Shown: one piece after another, positions 1 through 8,541 of the stretch
Position numbering within the stretch: the first letter of the stretch is position 1
Layout: every line of letters starts with the position of its first letter
Origin: Variovorax paradoxus
Lineage (GTDB): Bacteria > Pseudomonadota > Gammaproteobacteria > Burkholderiales > Burkholderiaceae_C
Assembly (NCBI RefSeq): GCF_000834655.1
Contig: NZ_JXQQ01000023.1
Coordinates: 1 to 64,000, forward strand
Length of the DNA stretch: 64,000 nt
Direction: 5' to 3'
The notes under the pieces: model-generated
Databases searched by the model: none
What the model was told of the DNA's origin: nothing
Seen by the model: only the letters and a program-made list of their open reading frames with translations
Translations under genes and position numbers: made by a program

Positions 1-81
1 CGAGACCCCGCGAAACGCGAGCACCGCAGGTTGCCCGCAGCGAAGCGAAGGGTCGCAGACAGTGGGGTCGCCATTCTTTTG

Positions 82-115
82 CCTACTTTTCTTTGGCGAA
101 GCAAAGAAAAGTAGG
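82..115. repeat. Perfect 14-bp inverted repeat (intergenic hairpin)
   Basis: CCTACTTTTCTTTG at 82-95 is followed by a 6-nt loop and its exact reverse complement at 102-115. It lies just past the stop codon of the left-running transporter gene, so it could end that transcript. Flanking sequence (about 120-145) is a second GC-rich partial palindrome. The arrangement is typical of the dispersed intergenic hairpin elements of Comamonadaceae; that family assignment is from memory, while the hairpin itself is seen directly. Confidence 0.7.
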
Positions 116-154
116 TCGGCCGCCGGGCCGAGACCCGGCCTCGGAAACCAAAAC

Positions 155-1153
155 CTACTCAACCGTCTTCAAGACAGAGGTCTTAACAACTCCCCGCCGC
201 GCATACCGCTGCGCCAACACAGCACAAACCATCAACTGCATCTGATGAAACAACATCAAAGGCAAAACGATGGCCCCCACAGCGTGCGAAGGAAACAGCA
301 CCTTCGCCATAGGAATCCCGCTGGCCAGGCTCTTCTTCGACCCACAGAAAACGATCGTGATCTCGTCCTCCCTATCGAACCCCAGCTTGCGCGCCAACAG
401 CGTAGTCATGCCCAGTGCAAGTCCCAGCACCACCGCACATGCCACAAGCAACCCGACCAATGCATGCGCAGGCACCTGCCGCCAAAGCCCCTCGATCACG
501 GCCGCACTGAAGGCCGTATAGACAACCAGCAGGATCGACCCCTGGTCCACGAACTTCAGCACCGCCGCCCGCCGCTGGATCCATTGGCCGATCCAGGGGC
601 GCAACAGGTGTCCGACGAGGAACGGCACCATCAACTGCAGCAGGATGCGCCCGATCGACCCCAGCGAAGAACTCGCATGCCCACCATTGGGCAGGACCAC
701 GAGGTTGACCAGCAAAGGCGTGATGAACACCCCCAGCAGCGTGGAGGCCGACGCACTGCAGATCGCCGCAGGCAGGTTCCCCCGCGCCATCGCAGTGAAC
801 GCGATTGCCGACTGCACCGTGGCAGGCAGAACGCAGAGGTACAGCACCCCGGTGTAGAGCTCGGGCGTCACCAGCGGCAGGAGGAGCGGCTTGAGCGCCA
901 GCCCTAGCAGCGGAAACATCAAGAAGGTGCTGCCGAATACCAAGAGGTGCAGCCGCCAATGCGTGATGCCGTTCATGATCGCCTCGCGCGACAGCTTGGC
1001 ACCATGCAGGAAGAACAGGAGGCCGATGGCCGCCGTCGTCAGCAGTTCGAAAAAGTGCGCCGCATCGCCGCTTGCGGGCAGCAAGCTGGCCAGGGTGACG
1101 ACGGAGAGCAGTGCAAAGGTGAAGTTGTCGGGGAGAAAGCGGGAGCGGGACAT
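155..1153 (-). CDS. Bile acid:sodium symporter family (SBF-like) transporter
   Basis: This is a 332-residue inner-membrane protein with about nine or ten hydrophobic segments and the SBF-like hallmarks of the YfeH type: an early FFLHGAKLSRE motif near residue 47 and a late FCGSKKSLASGIPMA motif near residue 280. Such proteins are predicted sodium-coupled organic-anion transporters, but the substrate of this subgroup is not established. The ATG at 1153 was chosen because the reading frame upstream of it is arginine-rich low-complexity sequence and the family starts just before the first membrane segment. The gene stands alone, with a hairpin repeat downstream. Confidence 0.85.
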   Translation of the reverse strand: MSRSRFLPDNFTFALLSVVTLASLLPASGDAAHFFELLTTAAIGLLFFLHGAKLSREAIMNGITHWRLHLLVFGSTFLMFPLLGLALKPLLLPLVTPELYTGVLYLCVLPATVQSAIAFTAMARGNLPAAICSASASTLLGVFITPLLVNLVVLPNGGHASSSLGSIGRILLQLMVPFLVGHLLRPWIGQWIQRRAAVLKFVDQGSILLVVYTAFSAAVIEGLWRQVPAHALVGLLVACAVVLGLALGMTTLLARKLGFDREDEITIVFCGSKKSLASGIPMAKVLFPSHAVGAIVLPLMLFHQMQLMVCAVLAQRYARRGVVKTSVLKTVE

Positions 1154-1332
1154 GACGGAACGAGCGCCCCACGACGCGACCCGTGCGGCAGATTCAGCAG
1201 AAGAATGAGTGATTTCCGCGCATGAATCTCGTCGCCAATTTGCGGAGCCCGGCGCGTGCTCCTCGCGCCCTTGAAGGGTGATTTTCGGGGACAAGCCGCA
1301 TCGCTTGCCGGCCGGCGCCCGAATGCCCCGCC

Positions 1333-1734
1333 TCAGTGTGCAGTTTGCGGGCTGAACCGCTCCTGGCGGCGGCGCTGGCAGTAGTCGATCAGGTCTTCGA
1401 TCTCGGTGGCCTTGTCGAACACGGCGTCGGCACCCAGGTGCGCGCATTTGCGCCGGATCTCGGGCGTTGCGTAATTGCTGAGCACCACGATCTTCTGCAT
1501 CGGGTTGCGGTGGCGGCAGGCTTCGAGCACCCGGAAACCGGTGCCGTCCTTCAGGAACAGGTCGACGATGGCCAAGTCCCAGGACGCGAGGTTGCGGGTG
1601 AGCCATTGCGAGCCTTCGGCCTCTGTCTCGGCCTCGCCGATCGGATCGACGCGGGCGACCTCGCGCAATGTGCCAACGAGACTCTCGCGGATGGTGGGGT
1701 TGTCTTCGACGATGAAGGTGCGGACGGTGTTCAT
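1333..1734 (-). CDS. Stand-alone response regulator receiver protein
   Basis: This 133-residue protein consists only of a CheY-like receiver domain. Visible landmarks are the acidic pocket (Glu10, Asp11), the likely phospho-acceptor Asp58 in AIVDLF, Ser86 and Lys108. There is no output domain, and no histidine kinase lies nearby, so the partner is unknown. An in-frame ATG at 1761 would add nine residues (MSQAPRQEV); the internal start gives the usual receiver N-terminus. Single-domain regulators of this shape typically act by protein-protein contact or in phosphorelays. Confidence 0.85.
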   Translation of the reverse strand: MNTVRTFIVEDNPTIRESLVGTLREVARVDPIGEAETEAEGSQWLTRNLASWDLAIVDLFLKDGTGFRVLEACRHRNPMQKIVVLSNYATPEIRRKCAHLGADAVFDKATEIEDLIDYCQRRRQERFSPQTAH

Positions 1735-1859
1735 GACTTCTTGCCTCGGCGCTTGGCTCACAGCCTACAAAGTGCGCCCGCCACAAGTCGAAGGCATGAC
1801 ACCCCACCGCGGGTAGGACAAGACTGGCTGAACGCCGGCCCTGCCCTCCCGCCGGCGCA

Positions 1860-2843
1860 TCAGAGCGTCAGGATCGTGCAGCCCGTGGTCTTGCGCGCTT
1901 CCAGGTCGCGGTGCGCCTGCTGCACGTCGGCCAGGGCGTAGCGCTGGTCGATCGGGATCTTCACCGCGCCGCTCGCGACCACCGCGAACAGGTCGTCGGC
2001 CATTGCCTGCGTGGCTTCGCGCGTGGCGATGTGGGTGAACAGCGTGGGGCGCGTCACGTAGAGCGATCCCTTGGAGGCCAGCGTGCCCAGGCTGATCGGC
2101 GGCACCGGCCCCGAGCCGTTGCCGAAGACGGCCAGCAGGCCGAAGGGACGCAGGCATTCGATGGAGCCCTCGTAGGTGTCCTTGCCCACCGAGTCGTACA
2201 CCACCTTCACGCCCTTGCCGCCGGTGATCTCCTTGACGCGGGCTGCGAAGTTCTCGGTGCTGTAGTTGATGGCGTGCGCCGCGCCGTGTTCGAGCGCCAG
2301 CTTGCACTTGGCGTCGCTGCCGGCGGTGCCGATCAACTGCAGGCCCAGCGCCTTGGCCCACTGGCAGGCGATGAGGCCAACGCCGCCGGCCGCGGCATGG
2401 AACAGGATGAAGTCGCCGGGCTGCAGGCCTTCGGCGGGGAGCGTCTTCTTGAGCAGGTACTGCGTGGTCAGGCCCTTGAGCATCATGGCCGCGCCGGTCT
2501 CGAAGGAGATGGCGTCGGGCAACTTGCAGACAGTCTTGGCCGGCATGACGCGCGCCTCGCAGTAAGCGCCGGGCGGCTGGCTGGCATAGGCAGCGCGGTC
2601 GCCGGGCGCCAGGTGCGAAACGCCCTGGCCTACCGCCTCGACCACGCCCGAGGCCTCCATGCCCAGCTGAAGCGGCATCTGGAACGGATAGAGCCCGCTG
2701 CGCTGGTAGGTGTCGATGAAGTTCAGGCCAACAGCCTTGTGGCGGATGCGGATCTCGCCGGGGCCGGGGTCGCCGACTTCCACGTCGACGATCTTCAGTT
2801 CTTCGGGGCCGCCATGGCGGTCGATACGGATGGCTTTGCTCAT
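1860..2843 (-). CDS. qor: NADPH:quinone oxidoreductase (MDR superfamily)
   Basis: This 327-residue cytosolic medium-chain dehydrogenase/reductase lacks zinc ligands, as in Qor/zeta-crystallin. An N-terminal GroES-like domain with GLNFIDTYQRSGLYP is followed by a Rossmann domain whose NADPH-binding loop is AAAGGVG near residue 150. It reduces quinones with NADPH, probably in redox protection. Length matches E. coli Qor (327). The gene lies 58 bp downstream of the glycosyltransferase gene on the same strand, but nothing links their functions. Confidence 0.9.
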   Translation of the reverse strand: MSKAIRIDRHGGPEELKIVDVEVGDPGPGEIRIRHKAVGLNFIDTYQRSGLYPFQMPLQLGMEASGVVEAVGQGVSHLAPGDRAAYASQPPGAYCEARVMPAKTVCKLPDAISFETGAAMMLKGLTTQYLLKKTLPAEGLQPGDFILFHAAAGGVGLIACQWAKALGLQLIGTAGSDAKCKLALEHGAAHAINYSTENFAARVKEITGGKGVKVVYDSVGKDTYEGSIECLRPFGLLAVFGNGSGPVPPISLGTLASKGSLYVTRPTLFTHIATREATQAMADDLFAVVASGAVKIPIDQRYALADVQQAHRDLEARKTTGCTILTL

Positions 2844-2901
2844 GGAGTGATTCTCGGAAAGGAAGGTGGAGCGGACAGTAACGAAAAACCCGGCCCGGGT
2901 C

Positions 2902-3990
2902 TCAGGCAGGGATTCTCATCGCATCGTTCAGGAAGTTGCGGTACCGGTCGGCCAGGTCGGTGCGCGTGCGGGCCAGCACGAGGTGAAGGAAATCGATGGT
3001 CTTCTCCAGCGTGAGCCAGTCGTGGTTCAGGACGACCGTGGTCAGTTGCTGCAATACCTCGCCTTCGATGCCGATCGCGGGCAGGTGGCTCTGCTTGAGC
3101 CGCGCGGTGGCGATCCGGATGTTGTTCTCGAACATGAACTGGGCACAGGCATGGCGCGCGCCGGCATCCGCCAGCGGTGAATACTTCCCGAGGAAGAAGC
3201 AGGCTCCCTCGGCCGCGGTGAACAGCAATTGCAGGTGGCTCACGGCAGGCGGCAGGCCCAGCGCCGCGTAGTGGGCGACCGAGTCGTTGCCGCCCATCTC
3301 GTGGGTCCCTTCGGCGGCATACAGGATCTGGCCCACCGCGGCATTGCGCACGCTCCCGCTGCAGACCATCGCGTAGCTGAACCACCAGTCGTGGAAAGGC
3401 GCCTCGATCGGGCAGGCGTTCAGGAAGGCGACCGTGCCCTCCAGGCTGCGCTTCCTGAAGACCGAATAGAACAACAGGTTATAGCCGCCCCAGCAATTGT
3501 GGTTCTCGATCAGCCGCTCGACCGGCGATGCCTGGTCGAGTTGCGGTGCCGTCTGGGGCACTGTCAGGATGGCGCCGCCCTTGCTCACGATGTACGACGT
3601 GTAGGCGGCGGAAACACCAGGGTCCTGCCGCAGGATCTCGTGCGCGCGCACCATGTAGTCATCAGAGATGTAGTCGTCGTCCGCATGGAACATCAGGATG
3701 CCGGAGGCCGACCTGCCGTACAGGTCCAACAGGTTCATCTGCCCGGAGATGCGTTTCGGCCGGCAATGGATGTCGATCAGGCTGGGGCTCCATTCGGCCA
3801 GCCGCCGGAGGAACTCGTGCTTATGCGGGTCCTGGCTGTTGTCGCCGACCGCAAGGCGCATGCGCCCTTCGCTGGCGGCCACCAGCGCCGCCAGCCCGGC
3901 CAGCACGCGGCGGGCCTTCGGATCGTTGCGGTAGGTGGGCACCAGGATGGTCAGCGCATCCTCGTTGCCTCTGGCGTTATCGAAAGTCAT
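2902..3990 (-). CDS. Family-2 type glycosyltransferase
   Basis: This is a 362-residue GT-A fold protein. The N-terminal strand ALTILVPTYRND opens the nucleotide-sugar binding domain, and an acidic metal-binding motif (HADDDY, Asp104-106) replaces the classical DxD. A C-terminal half of about 180 residues has no motif I recognise. The ATG at 3990 was chosen because it sits eleven residues before the first GT-A strand. The sugar donor and acceptor cannot be told from sequence; a role in surface polysaccharide or protein glycosylation is inferred. A second glycosyltransferase-like gene lies 1 kb to the right, beyond an exporter gene. Confidence 0.8.
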   Translation of the reverse strand: MTFDNARGNEDALTILVPTYRNDPKARRVLAGLAALVAASEGRMRLAVGDNSQDPHKHEFLRRLAEWSPSLIDIHCRPKRISGQMNLLDLYGRSASGILMFHADDDYISDDYMVRAHEILRQDPGVSAAYTSYIVSKGGAILTVPQTAPQLDQASPVERLIENHNCWGGYNLLFYSVFRKRSLEGTVAFLNACPIEAPFHDWWFSYAMVCSGSVRNAAVGQILYAAEGTHEMGGNDSVAHYAALGLPPAVSHLQLLFTAAEGACFFLGKYSPLADAGARHACAQFMFENNIRIATARLKQSHLPAIGIEGEVLQQLTTVVLNHDWLTLEKTIDFLHLVLARTRTDLADRYRNFLNDAMRIPA

Positions 3991-4056
3991 CCCGGGGATC
4001 GTGCCATGTTTGGGGCGTCCGAAGCACACCCGACAGGGCCGTTAGAGTCGGCGTCC

Positions 4057-4959
4057 ATGCAGACACCGCGCCTCACGCCCCTGACCGTCCTCCTGCTCAC
4101 TACGCCGCCGCTATTGTGGGCCGGCAACGCCGTCGTCGGCCGCCTGGTGCGCGAGCTGGTTTCGCCGCTCACGCTGAACTTCGTGCGATGGGCCATCGCG
4201 TTCGCGCTGCTGCTGCCGCTTGCGTCATCGGTGCTGCGCGGCGACAGCCCGCTCTGGGCGCACTGGAAGCGCTTTGCGGTGCTGGGCCTCCTGGGCATCG
4301 GCCTGTACAACGCCTTCCAATACCTCGCGCTTCAAACGTCCACACCGATCAACGTCACGCTGGTGGGCTCCAGCCTGCCGCTGTGGATGCTCGCCGTCGG
4401 CATGCTTTTCTTCGGCGCGCGCGTGAGCGGGCGCGAGATCGGCGGCGCGCTGCTGTCGATGCTTGGCGTGCTGCTGGTGCTCAGCCGCGGCGAATGGCGG
4501 CAATTGCTCGGGCTGCGGCTGGTGCCGGGCGACCTCTACATGATTCTGGGCACCATCGCCTGGGCTTTCTACAGCTGGATGCTGGCGCGCACGCACGAGC
4601 CGAAGGCAGTGCGGCAGGACTGGGCCGCCTTCCTGATGGCCCAACTGGTGTTCGGCCTGGTCTGGTCGGGCGCGCTGGCCGCCGGCGAATGGACACTGAC
4701 CGATGCCCACATCGACCTGGGCTGGCCGCTGGTCGCCGCGATGGCATTCATCGGCATCGGCCCTGCGGTGGTGGCCTACCGCTGCTGGGGCACCGGCGTG
4801 CAGCGCGCGGGGCCGCAGGCGGCGAGCATCTTCATGAACCTCACGCCGCTGTTCGCAGCGCTGTTGTCGGCGGCGTTCCTGCGCGAGGCGCCGCACTGGT
4901 ACCACGGGGTTGCGTTTCTGCTGATCGTGGGCGGAATCGTGGTGTCGTCGCGGCGCTAA
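4057..4959 (+). CDS. EamA/DMT-family transporter
   Basis: This 300-residue protein has ten predicted membrane helices in two EamA repeats, the usual drug/metabolite exporter layout. The start follows MQTPRLTPLTVLLLTTPPLLWAGNAVVGR, which matches the family's first helix with its WaxN-like motif. It is divergent from the glycosyltransferase gene (66 bp between starts) and its stop codon overlaps the convergent DUF5672-GT17 gene by 4 bp. The substrate is unknown; relatives export amino acids or other small metabolites. Confidence 0.87.
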   Translation: MQTPRLTPLTVLLLTTPPLLWAGNAVVGRLVRELVSPLTLNFVRWAIAFALLLPLASSVLRGDSPLWAHWKRFAVLGLLGIGLYNAFQYLALQTSTPINVTLVGSSLPLWMLAVGMLFFGARVSGREIGGALLSMLGVLLVLSRGEWRQLLGLRLVPGDLYMILGTIAWAFYSWMLARTHEPKAVRQDWAAFLMAQLVFGLVWSGALAAGEWTLTDAHIDLGWPLVAAMAFIGIGPAVVAYRCWGTGVQRAGPQAASIFMNLTPLFAALLSAAFLREAPHWYHGVAFLLIVGGIVVSSRR

Positions 4960-6722
4960 GGCGCCGCTGCGAACAGGCGCTCCAGCTCGGGCTGGCCTGC
5001 CAGCCATTGCGGCGCCTCGCCGCGCCCGACCACGCGCCAGGCATAGCCCGGACGGTCGTAGAGATCCTTGCCTGAAGCCAGCAGCGCCGGAATGTCGATG
5101 CCAGCCAGGAATTCCGGCGCGTTGTATTCCTGGTGCGCGAAACCGCGGATCTTGGCGCGCACGGCGTCCTCGTCCATTGCAAGGTACGAGAAGTGCCAGC
5201 CGGCATCGCCGAGGATCAGCGCGGGCTGCGCCCCGGTTCGCACCCGCATGCGCAACTGGTCGGGCGTGAGCCCGTCGAGCTGCGCGCGCGTCGCCGCGAC
5301 GGTCCAGACCGACGATGCCTCCGGCCCCTCGACGTTGCGGTAGTTGGCGTAGAAGTAATAGAAGGCCAGGCACAGTCCGAAGATCGCGTGCCGCCGGTCG
5401 TCGCGCATCGCGCGCACCACCGATGCGCGTGGAATCTCGTCGGCATCGGAGATCAGCACCAAGTCGTCGGGCGCCGCATCGTGCAGCCCTCGCACGATCT
5501 GGTTGCGCTGGAATTTCTCGCGGATCCAGAAGCCGGACTTCGGCGTGTCGGAGAGCCAGTCGCCCACCACCGGCACCGCGTCGGCCGTTTCATCGACGAG
5601 CGGCATGTCGTGCACGGCGACGTAGCGGATGCGCGGCAGGAAGGCGGCAATGCGCGCATCGGCCGCATCGAAGCGCAACGCCTTCGGCTCCCCGCTGAAG
5701 GTGCGGTCGGCCTCCACGATGACGAAGCAGTCGACCACGTCGGCCAGCTCGTGCAGGCGCGCCGCGAGGATGTCGGCCTCGCCGTTGTAGGTGATGCAGT
5801 CGTACACCTTGCGCGGCGCCGCGTTCGACACAGGCACGTGAGGCTCCGGCGCGAACTCGATGCGGTAGCCGTTGCGCTCGAACATCTGCAGGATGTCGCG
5901 CTCGCCGTACCACGCATCGAGTTGCGACTGTGGAATCAGCGAACGCAGCGTGAGCGGCGCAAGGCTCGCCAGTTGTCGCATCTTCGCGTGGTGCCCGAAC
6001 AGCAGCATCGCGTTGTAGCCGTGGTGCAGCTGGGGGCCCGCGTGCTCGATGGAAAAGCTGCGCGCCAGCTCCAGCGGCGCGAAGCGCATGCCGACCGCTT
6101 CGAGCGCCGGACGCAGCACGCCGCTGAGCTGCACGTCTTCGAGCAGCGCGTTGTGCTGCCAGTGCATCTTCAGCGGATCGCCCTCGACCGCATCGGGCGG
6201 CGGAATCTCGACGCGGATGTGCGGATGGTCAACGAGCGCCCGCATGAAGCGGCGGCTGCGCAGGCTGAAGCCGCCGTTCTGGATCGGCGTGACGACATGG
6301 CCGGGCTTTTGCAATTCGTCGGCCCATGCGAAGCGGTTGCGCCAGTACGTGCCTTGCGGCGTGTCGATCTTCGCCAAGTGGATCGGTGCGCCGATGTAGT
6401 CGAAACCGAGGAACTCGTCGCGCCAGTTGCCGGCGTTGACGACCCAGCCGTCGTCCTGCACCACCAGCGCGAATTCGGTGTGCACCACGCGCCAGAGCGC
6501 GAACATCATGAACCAGCTGTACTCGTGGTAGTTCAGCGGCGCGATCGGCACATGCTCGATGCCCGGCGCCAGGTTGGCCGGCGCCCGCGGGCTGCACAGC
6601 AGCGCGCGGGTGCCGGGCATCTGCGCCTGGCTGTGCTGCAGGGCCATCGCCGCGCCGCGCGCGTCGGCGAGGCCGGTAACGGACACCAGCGTTATTTTTT
6701 CGAAAGACCTGTTGCTGCTCAC
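4956..6722 (-). CDS. DUF5672-GT17 two-domain glycosyltransferase-like protein
   Basis: This is a 588-residue protein with two apparently complete domains. Residues about 10-235 resemble DUF5672 (LVVQDDGWVVNAGNWRDEFL with Asp90-Asp91, then YIGAP). Residues about 305-585 resemble GT17, the beta-1,4-mannosyl-glycoprotein N-acetylglucosaminyltransferase family: KVYDCITYNGEADIL, FVIVEADRTFSG and the metal motif SDADEIPR with Asp426 and Asp428. The start is GTG at 6722, preceded by GGGGAGG at a good distance; longer in-frame extensions lack family similarity. There is no signal peptide or membrane segment, so it is likely cytosolic. Acceptor and donor are unknown. The gene lies 29 bp downstream of an SDR gene on the same strand. 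Confidence 0.8.
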   Translation of the reverse strand: MSSNRSFEKITLVSVTGLADARGAAMALQHSQAQMPGTRALLCSPRAPANLAPGIEHVPIAPLNYHEYSWFMMFALWRVVHTEFALVVQDDGWVVNAGNWRDEFLGFDYIGAPIHLAKIDTPQGTYWRNRFAWADELQKPGHVVTPIQNGGFSLRSRRFMRALVDHPHIRVEIPPPDAVEGDPLKMHWQHNALLEDVQLSGVLRPALEAVGMRFAPLELARSFSIEHAGPQLHHGYNAMLLFGHHAKMRQLASLAPLTLRSLIPQSQLDAWYGERDILQMFERNGYRIEFAPEPHVPVSNAAPRKVYDCITYNGEADILAARLHELADVVDCFVIVEADRTFSGEPKALRFDAADARIAAFLPRIRYVAVHDMPLVDETADAVPVVGDWLSDTPKSGFWIREKFQRNQIVRGLHDAAPDDLVLISDADEIPRASVVRAMRDDRRHAIFGLCLAFYYFYANYRNVEGPEASSVWTVAATRAQLDGLTPDQLRMRVRTGAQPALILGDAGWHFSYLAMDEDAVRAKIRGFAHQEYNAPEFLAGIDIPALLASGKDLYDRPGYAWRVVGRGEAPQWLAGQPELERLFAAAP

Positions 6723-6751
6723 GATGCGCCTCCCCTCGCCCGTGAGCCGCG

Positions 6752-7546
6752 TCAGTAGGTGCCGGGGTAGGCGCCGCCGTCCGCCAGCACGTTCTGCCCG
6801 GTCATGTAGCCGGCCTGCAGGCTGCAGAGAAACGCGCAGATCGCGCCGAACTCGGCCGGGGTGCCGAAGCGCTTGGCAGGAATGTTCTTCTTGCGGGCTT
6901 CCCACACGGTGTCGAAGTCCTGGCCGGTCTTCTGCGCGGTGCCGGCCATGGTGCCCTTGAGGCGATCGGTTTCGAATGAGCCGGGCAAGAGGTTGTTGAT
7001 GGTCACGCCCTGCGCCGCGACGGCCGTGCGCGCCACGCCGGCCACGAAGCCGGTGAGGCCGCTGCGCGCGCCGTTCGAGAGGCCCAGGATGTCGATGGGC
7101 GACTTCACCGAGCTCGACGTGATGTTCACGATGCGGCCGAACCCGCGCTGGGCCATGCCGTCCACCGTGGCCTTGATGAGCTCGATGGGCGTGAGCATAT
7201 TCGCGTCGACCGCCTTGATCCAGGCCTCGCGGTCCCAATTGCGGAAGTCGCCGGGCGGCGGGCCGCCGGCGTTGGTGACGACGATGTCGAAGTCATGGCC
7301 CAGCGCGAACACGGCCGCGCGGCCGGCTTCGGTGGTGATGTCGGCCGCCACGTGCTTGACGAACGGAGCACCCGACGCGCCTGCCGCTTCGGCCAGCTTC
7401 TTCGCAGCCGCTTCCAGCGCCTCGGCGCCGCGCGCCACGATCACCACGTTGACGCCTTCGCGCACCAGCGCCTCGGCGCAGCCGTAGCCCAGCCCCTTGC
7501 TCGCGCCGCACACCAGCGCGGTCTTGCCTGCAATGCCCAGATCCAT
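6752..7546 (-). CDS. SDR-family oxidoreductase
   Basis: This 264-residue classical short-chain dehydrogenase has the cofactor loop GASKGLG near residue 14, NAGG, a catalytic serine region NITSSSVKSP and a C-terminal GGAYPGTY. The usual YxxxK is not in its normal form: the active-site stretch reads LGLSNGARSGL, so the tyrosine and lysine positions appear substituted, as in some divergent 3-oxoacyl-ACP-reductase-like SDRs. AGGAGC lies seven bases before the ATG. It is 11 bp downstream of the DMT transporter gene and probably co-transcribed with it. Substrate unknown. Confidence 0.85.
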   Translation of the reverse strand: MDLGIAGKTALVCGASKGLGYGCAEALVREGVNVVIVARGAEALEAAAKKLAEAAGASGAPFVKHVAADITTEAGRAAVFALGHDFDIVVTNAGGPPPGDFRNWDREAWIKAVDANMLTPIELIKATVDGMAQRGFGRIVNITSSSVKSPIDILGLSNGARSGLTGFVAGVARTAVAAQGVTINNLLPGSFETDRLKGTMAGTAQKTGQDFDTVWEARKKNIPAKRFGTPAEFGAICAFLCSLQAGYMTGQNVLADGGAYPGTY

Positions 7547-7557
7547 GTTTTTTGCTC

Positions 7558-8520
7558 CTAACGTGCAGGGGCTTCTCGCCCCTTGCGTGTGAAAACGAAG
7601 ATGCCCGCAATGACGAGCACCGTGCCGGCCGCGATCCACGCGGTGAACGGCTCATCGAGTATGACCACCCCCATGAGGATGGTCGACAGGGGCCCGATCA
7701 TGCCGGTTTGCGCCGCCACCGCGGGGCCGATGCGCTCGATGGCCATCATGACCATCAGGACGGGCACCGCCGTGCACACCGTGGCGTTGAGCACCGACAG
7801 CCAGATGACCTCGGGCGCGAGCTGCATCGCCACGCTGATAGGCCGCGTCAGCACGAACTGCAGGATGCACAGCACGCAGGCCACGGTCGTCGCGAGGCCC
7901 ACGAGCCGCAACGAGCCCAGGCGCTTGACGAACTCGCCGCTGTAGACGAGGTAGCCCGCGTAGCTCACCGCGCTCAAAAACACGAGGAACGCGCCCCAGG
8001 CCGCGGCGCCGCCGCCCTTGCCGCCGCCACCGGTCCAGAGCTCGTGGCCGAACACCAGCAGGACGCCCGCGTAGCTCACGATCATGCCCAGCACCTGCGG
8101 GCGCGTGGCGCGCCGCCGGTAAAGGAGCCAGCCGAACAGCAGCACCAGCGTGGGGTTGAGATACAGGATCAGCCGCTCGAAGCTCGCCGAGATGTAAGCG
8201 AGCCCCGCGAAGTCGAGAAAGCTCGCGAGGTAGTAGCCCGAGAAACCCAGGCCGACCACGCCGAGCCAGTCGCGAAAGGTGAGCGCCGGCTTGCCGCGCC
8301 CCGCCCACCACGCCATCACCGCGAACAGCGGCAGTGCGAAGAGCATGCGCAGCATGATGAGCGTGATGGCATCGACGCCGTATCGGTAGGCCAGCTTGAC
8401 GATGATGGCCTTGCCGCTGAACGCGATGGCGCCCAGCGAGGCGAGGATGAGGCCGGGCGCAATGCTCTTTGCGCCGCCCTGCGAAAGGGGAATGCCGGAC
8501 TGTGCGGCGGTCTTGGTCAT
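7558..8520 (-). CDS. DMT/EamA-family transporter
   Basis: This is a 320-residue inner-membrane protein with two EamA repeats (about residues 20-150 and 170-315) and ten hydrophobic segments. A glycine-rich loop (GGGGKGGG) at about 165-175 separates the halves. It lies 21 bp downstream of the gamma-glutamyltransferase-family gene and 11 bp upstream of an SDR gene, so these three probably share a transcript. Export or import of a metabolite related to those enzymes is an inference only. Confidence 0.87.
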   Translation of the reverse strand: MTKTAAQSGIPLSQGGAKSIAPGLILASLGAIAFSGKAIIVKLAYRYGVDAITLIMLRMLFALPLFAVMAWWAGRGKPALTFRDWLGVVGLGFSGYYLASFLDFAGLAYISASFERLILYLNPTLVLLFGWLLYRRRATRPQVLGMIVSYAGVLLVFGHELWTGGGGKGGGAAAWGAFLVFLSAVSYAGYLVYSGEFVKRLGSLRLVGLATTVACVLCILQFVLTRPISVAMQLAPEVIWLSVLNATVCTAVPVLMVMMAIERIGPAVAAQTGMIGPLSTILMGVVILDEPFTAWIAAGTVLVIAGIFVFTRKGREAPAR

Positions 8521-8541
8521 CCCCCGATCATCGCGCGCCCG

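Noticed and set aside
1154..1807. Long N-terminal extension of the SBF-like transporter frame
   Set aside because: It overlaps the response regulator in another frame, is arginine-rich, and the family start is at 1153.
6723..7238. Upstream extension of the DUF5672-GT17 frame
   Set aside because: It runs opposite in sense to the known SDR frame usage, lacks similarity, and the GTG at 6722 has a strong ribosome site.
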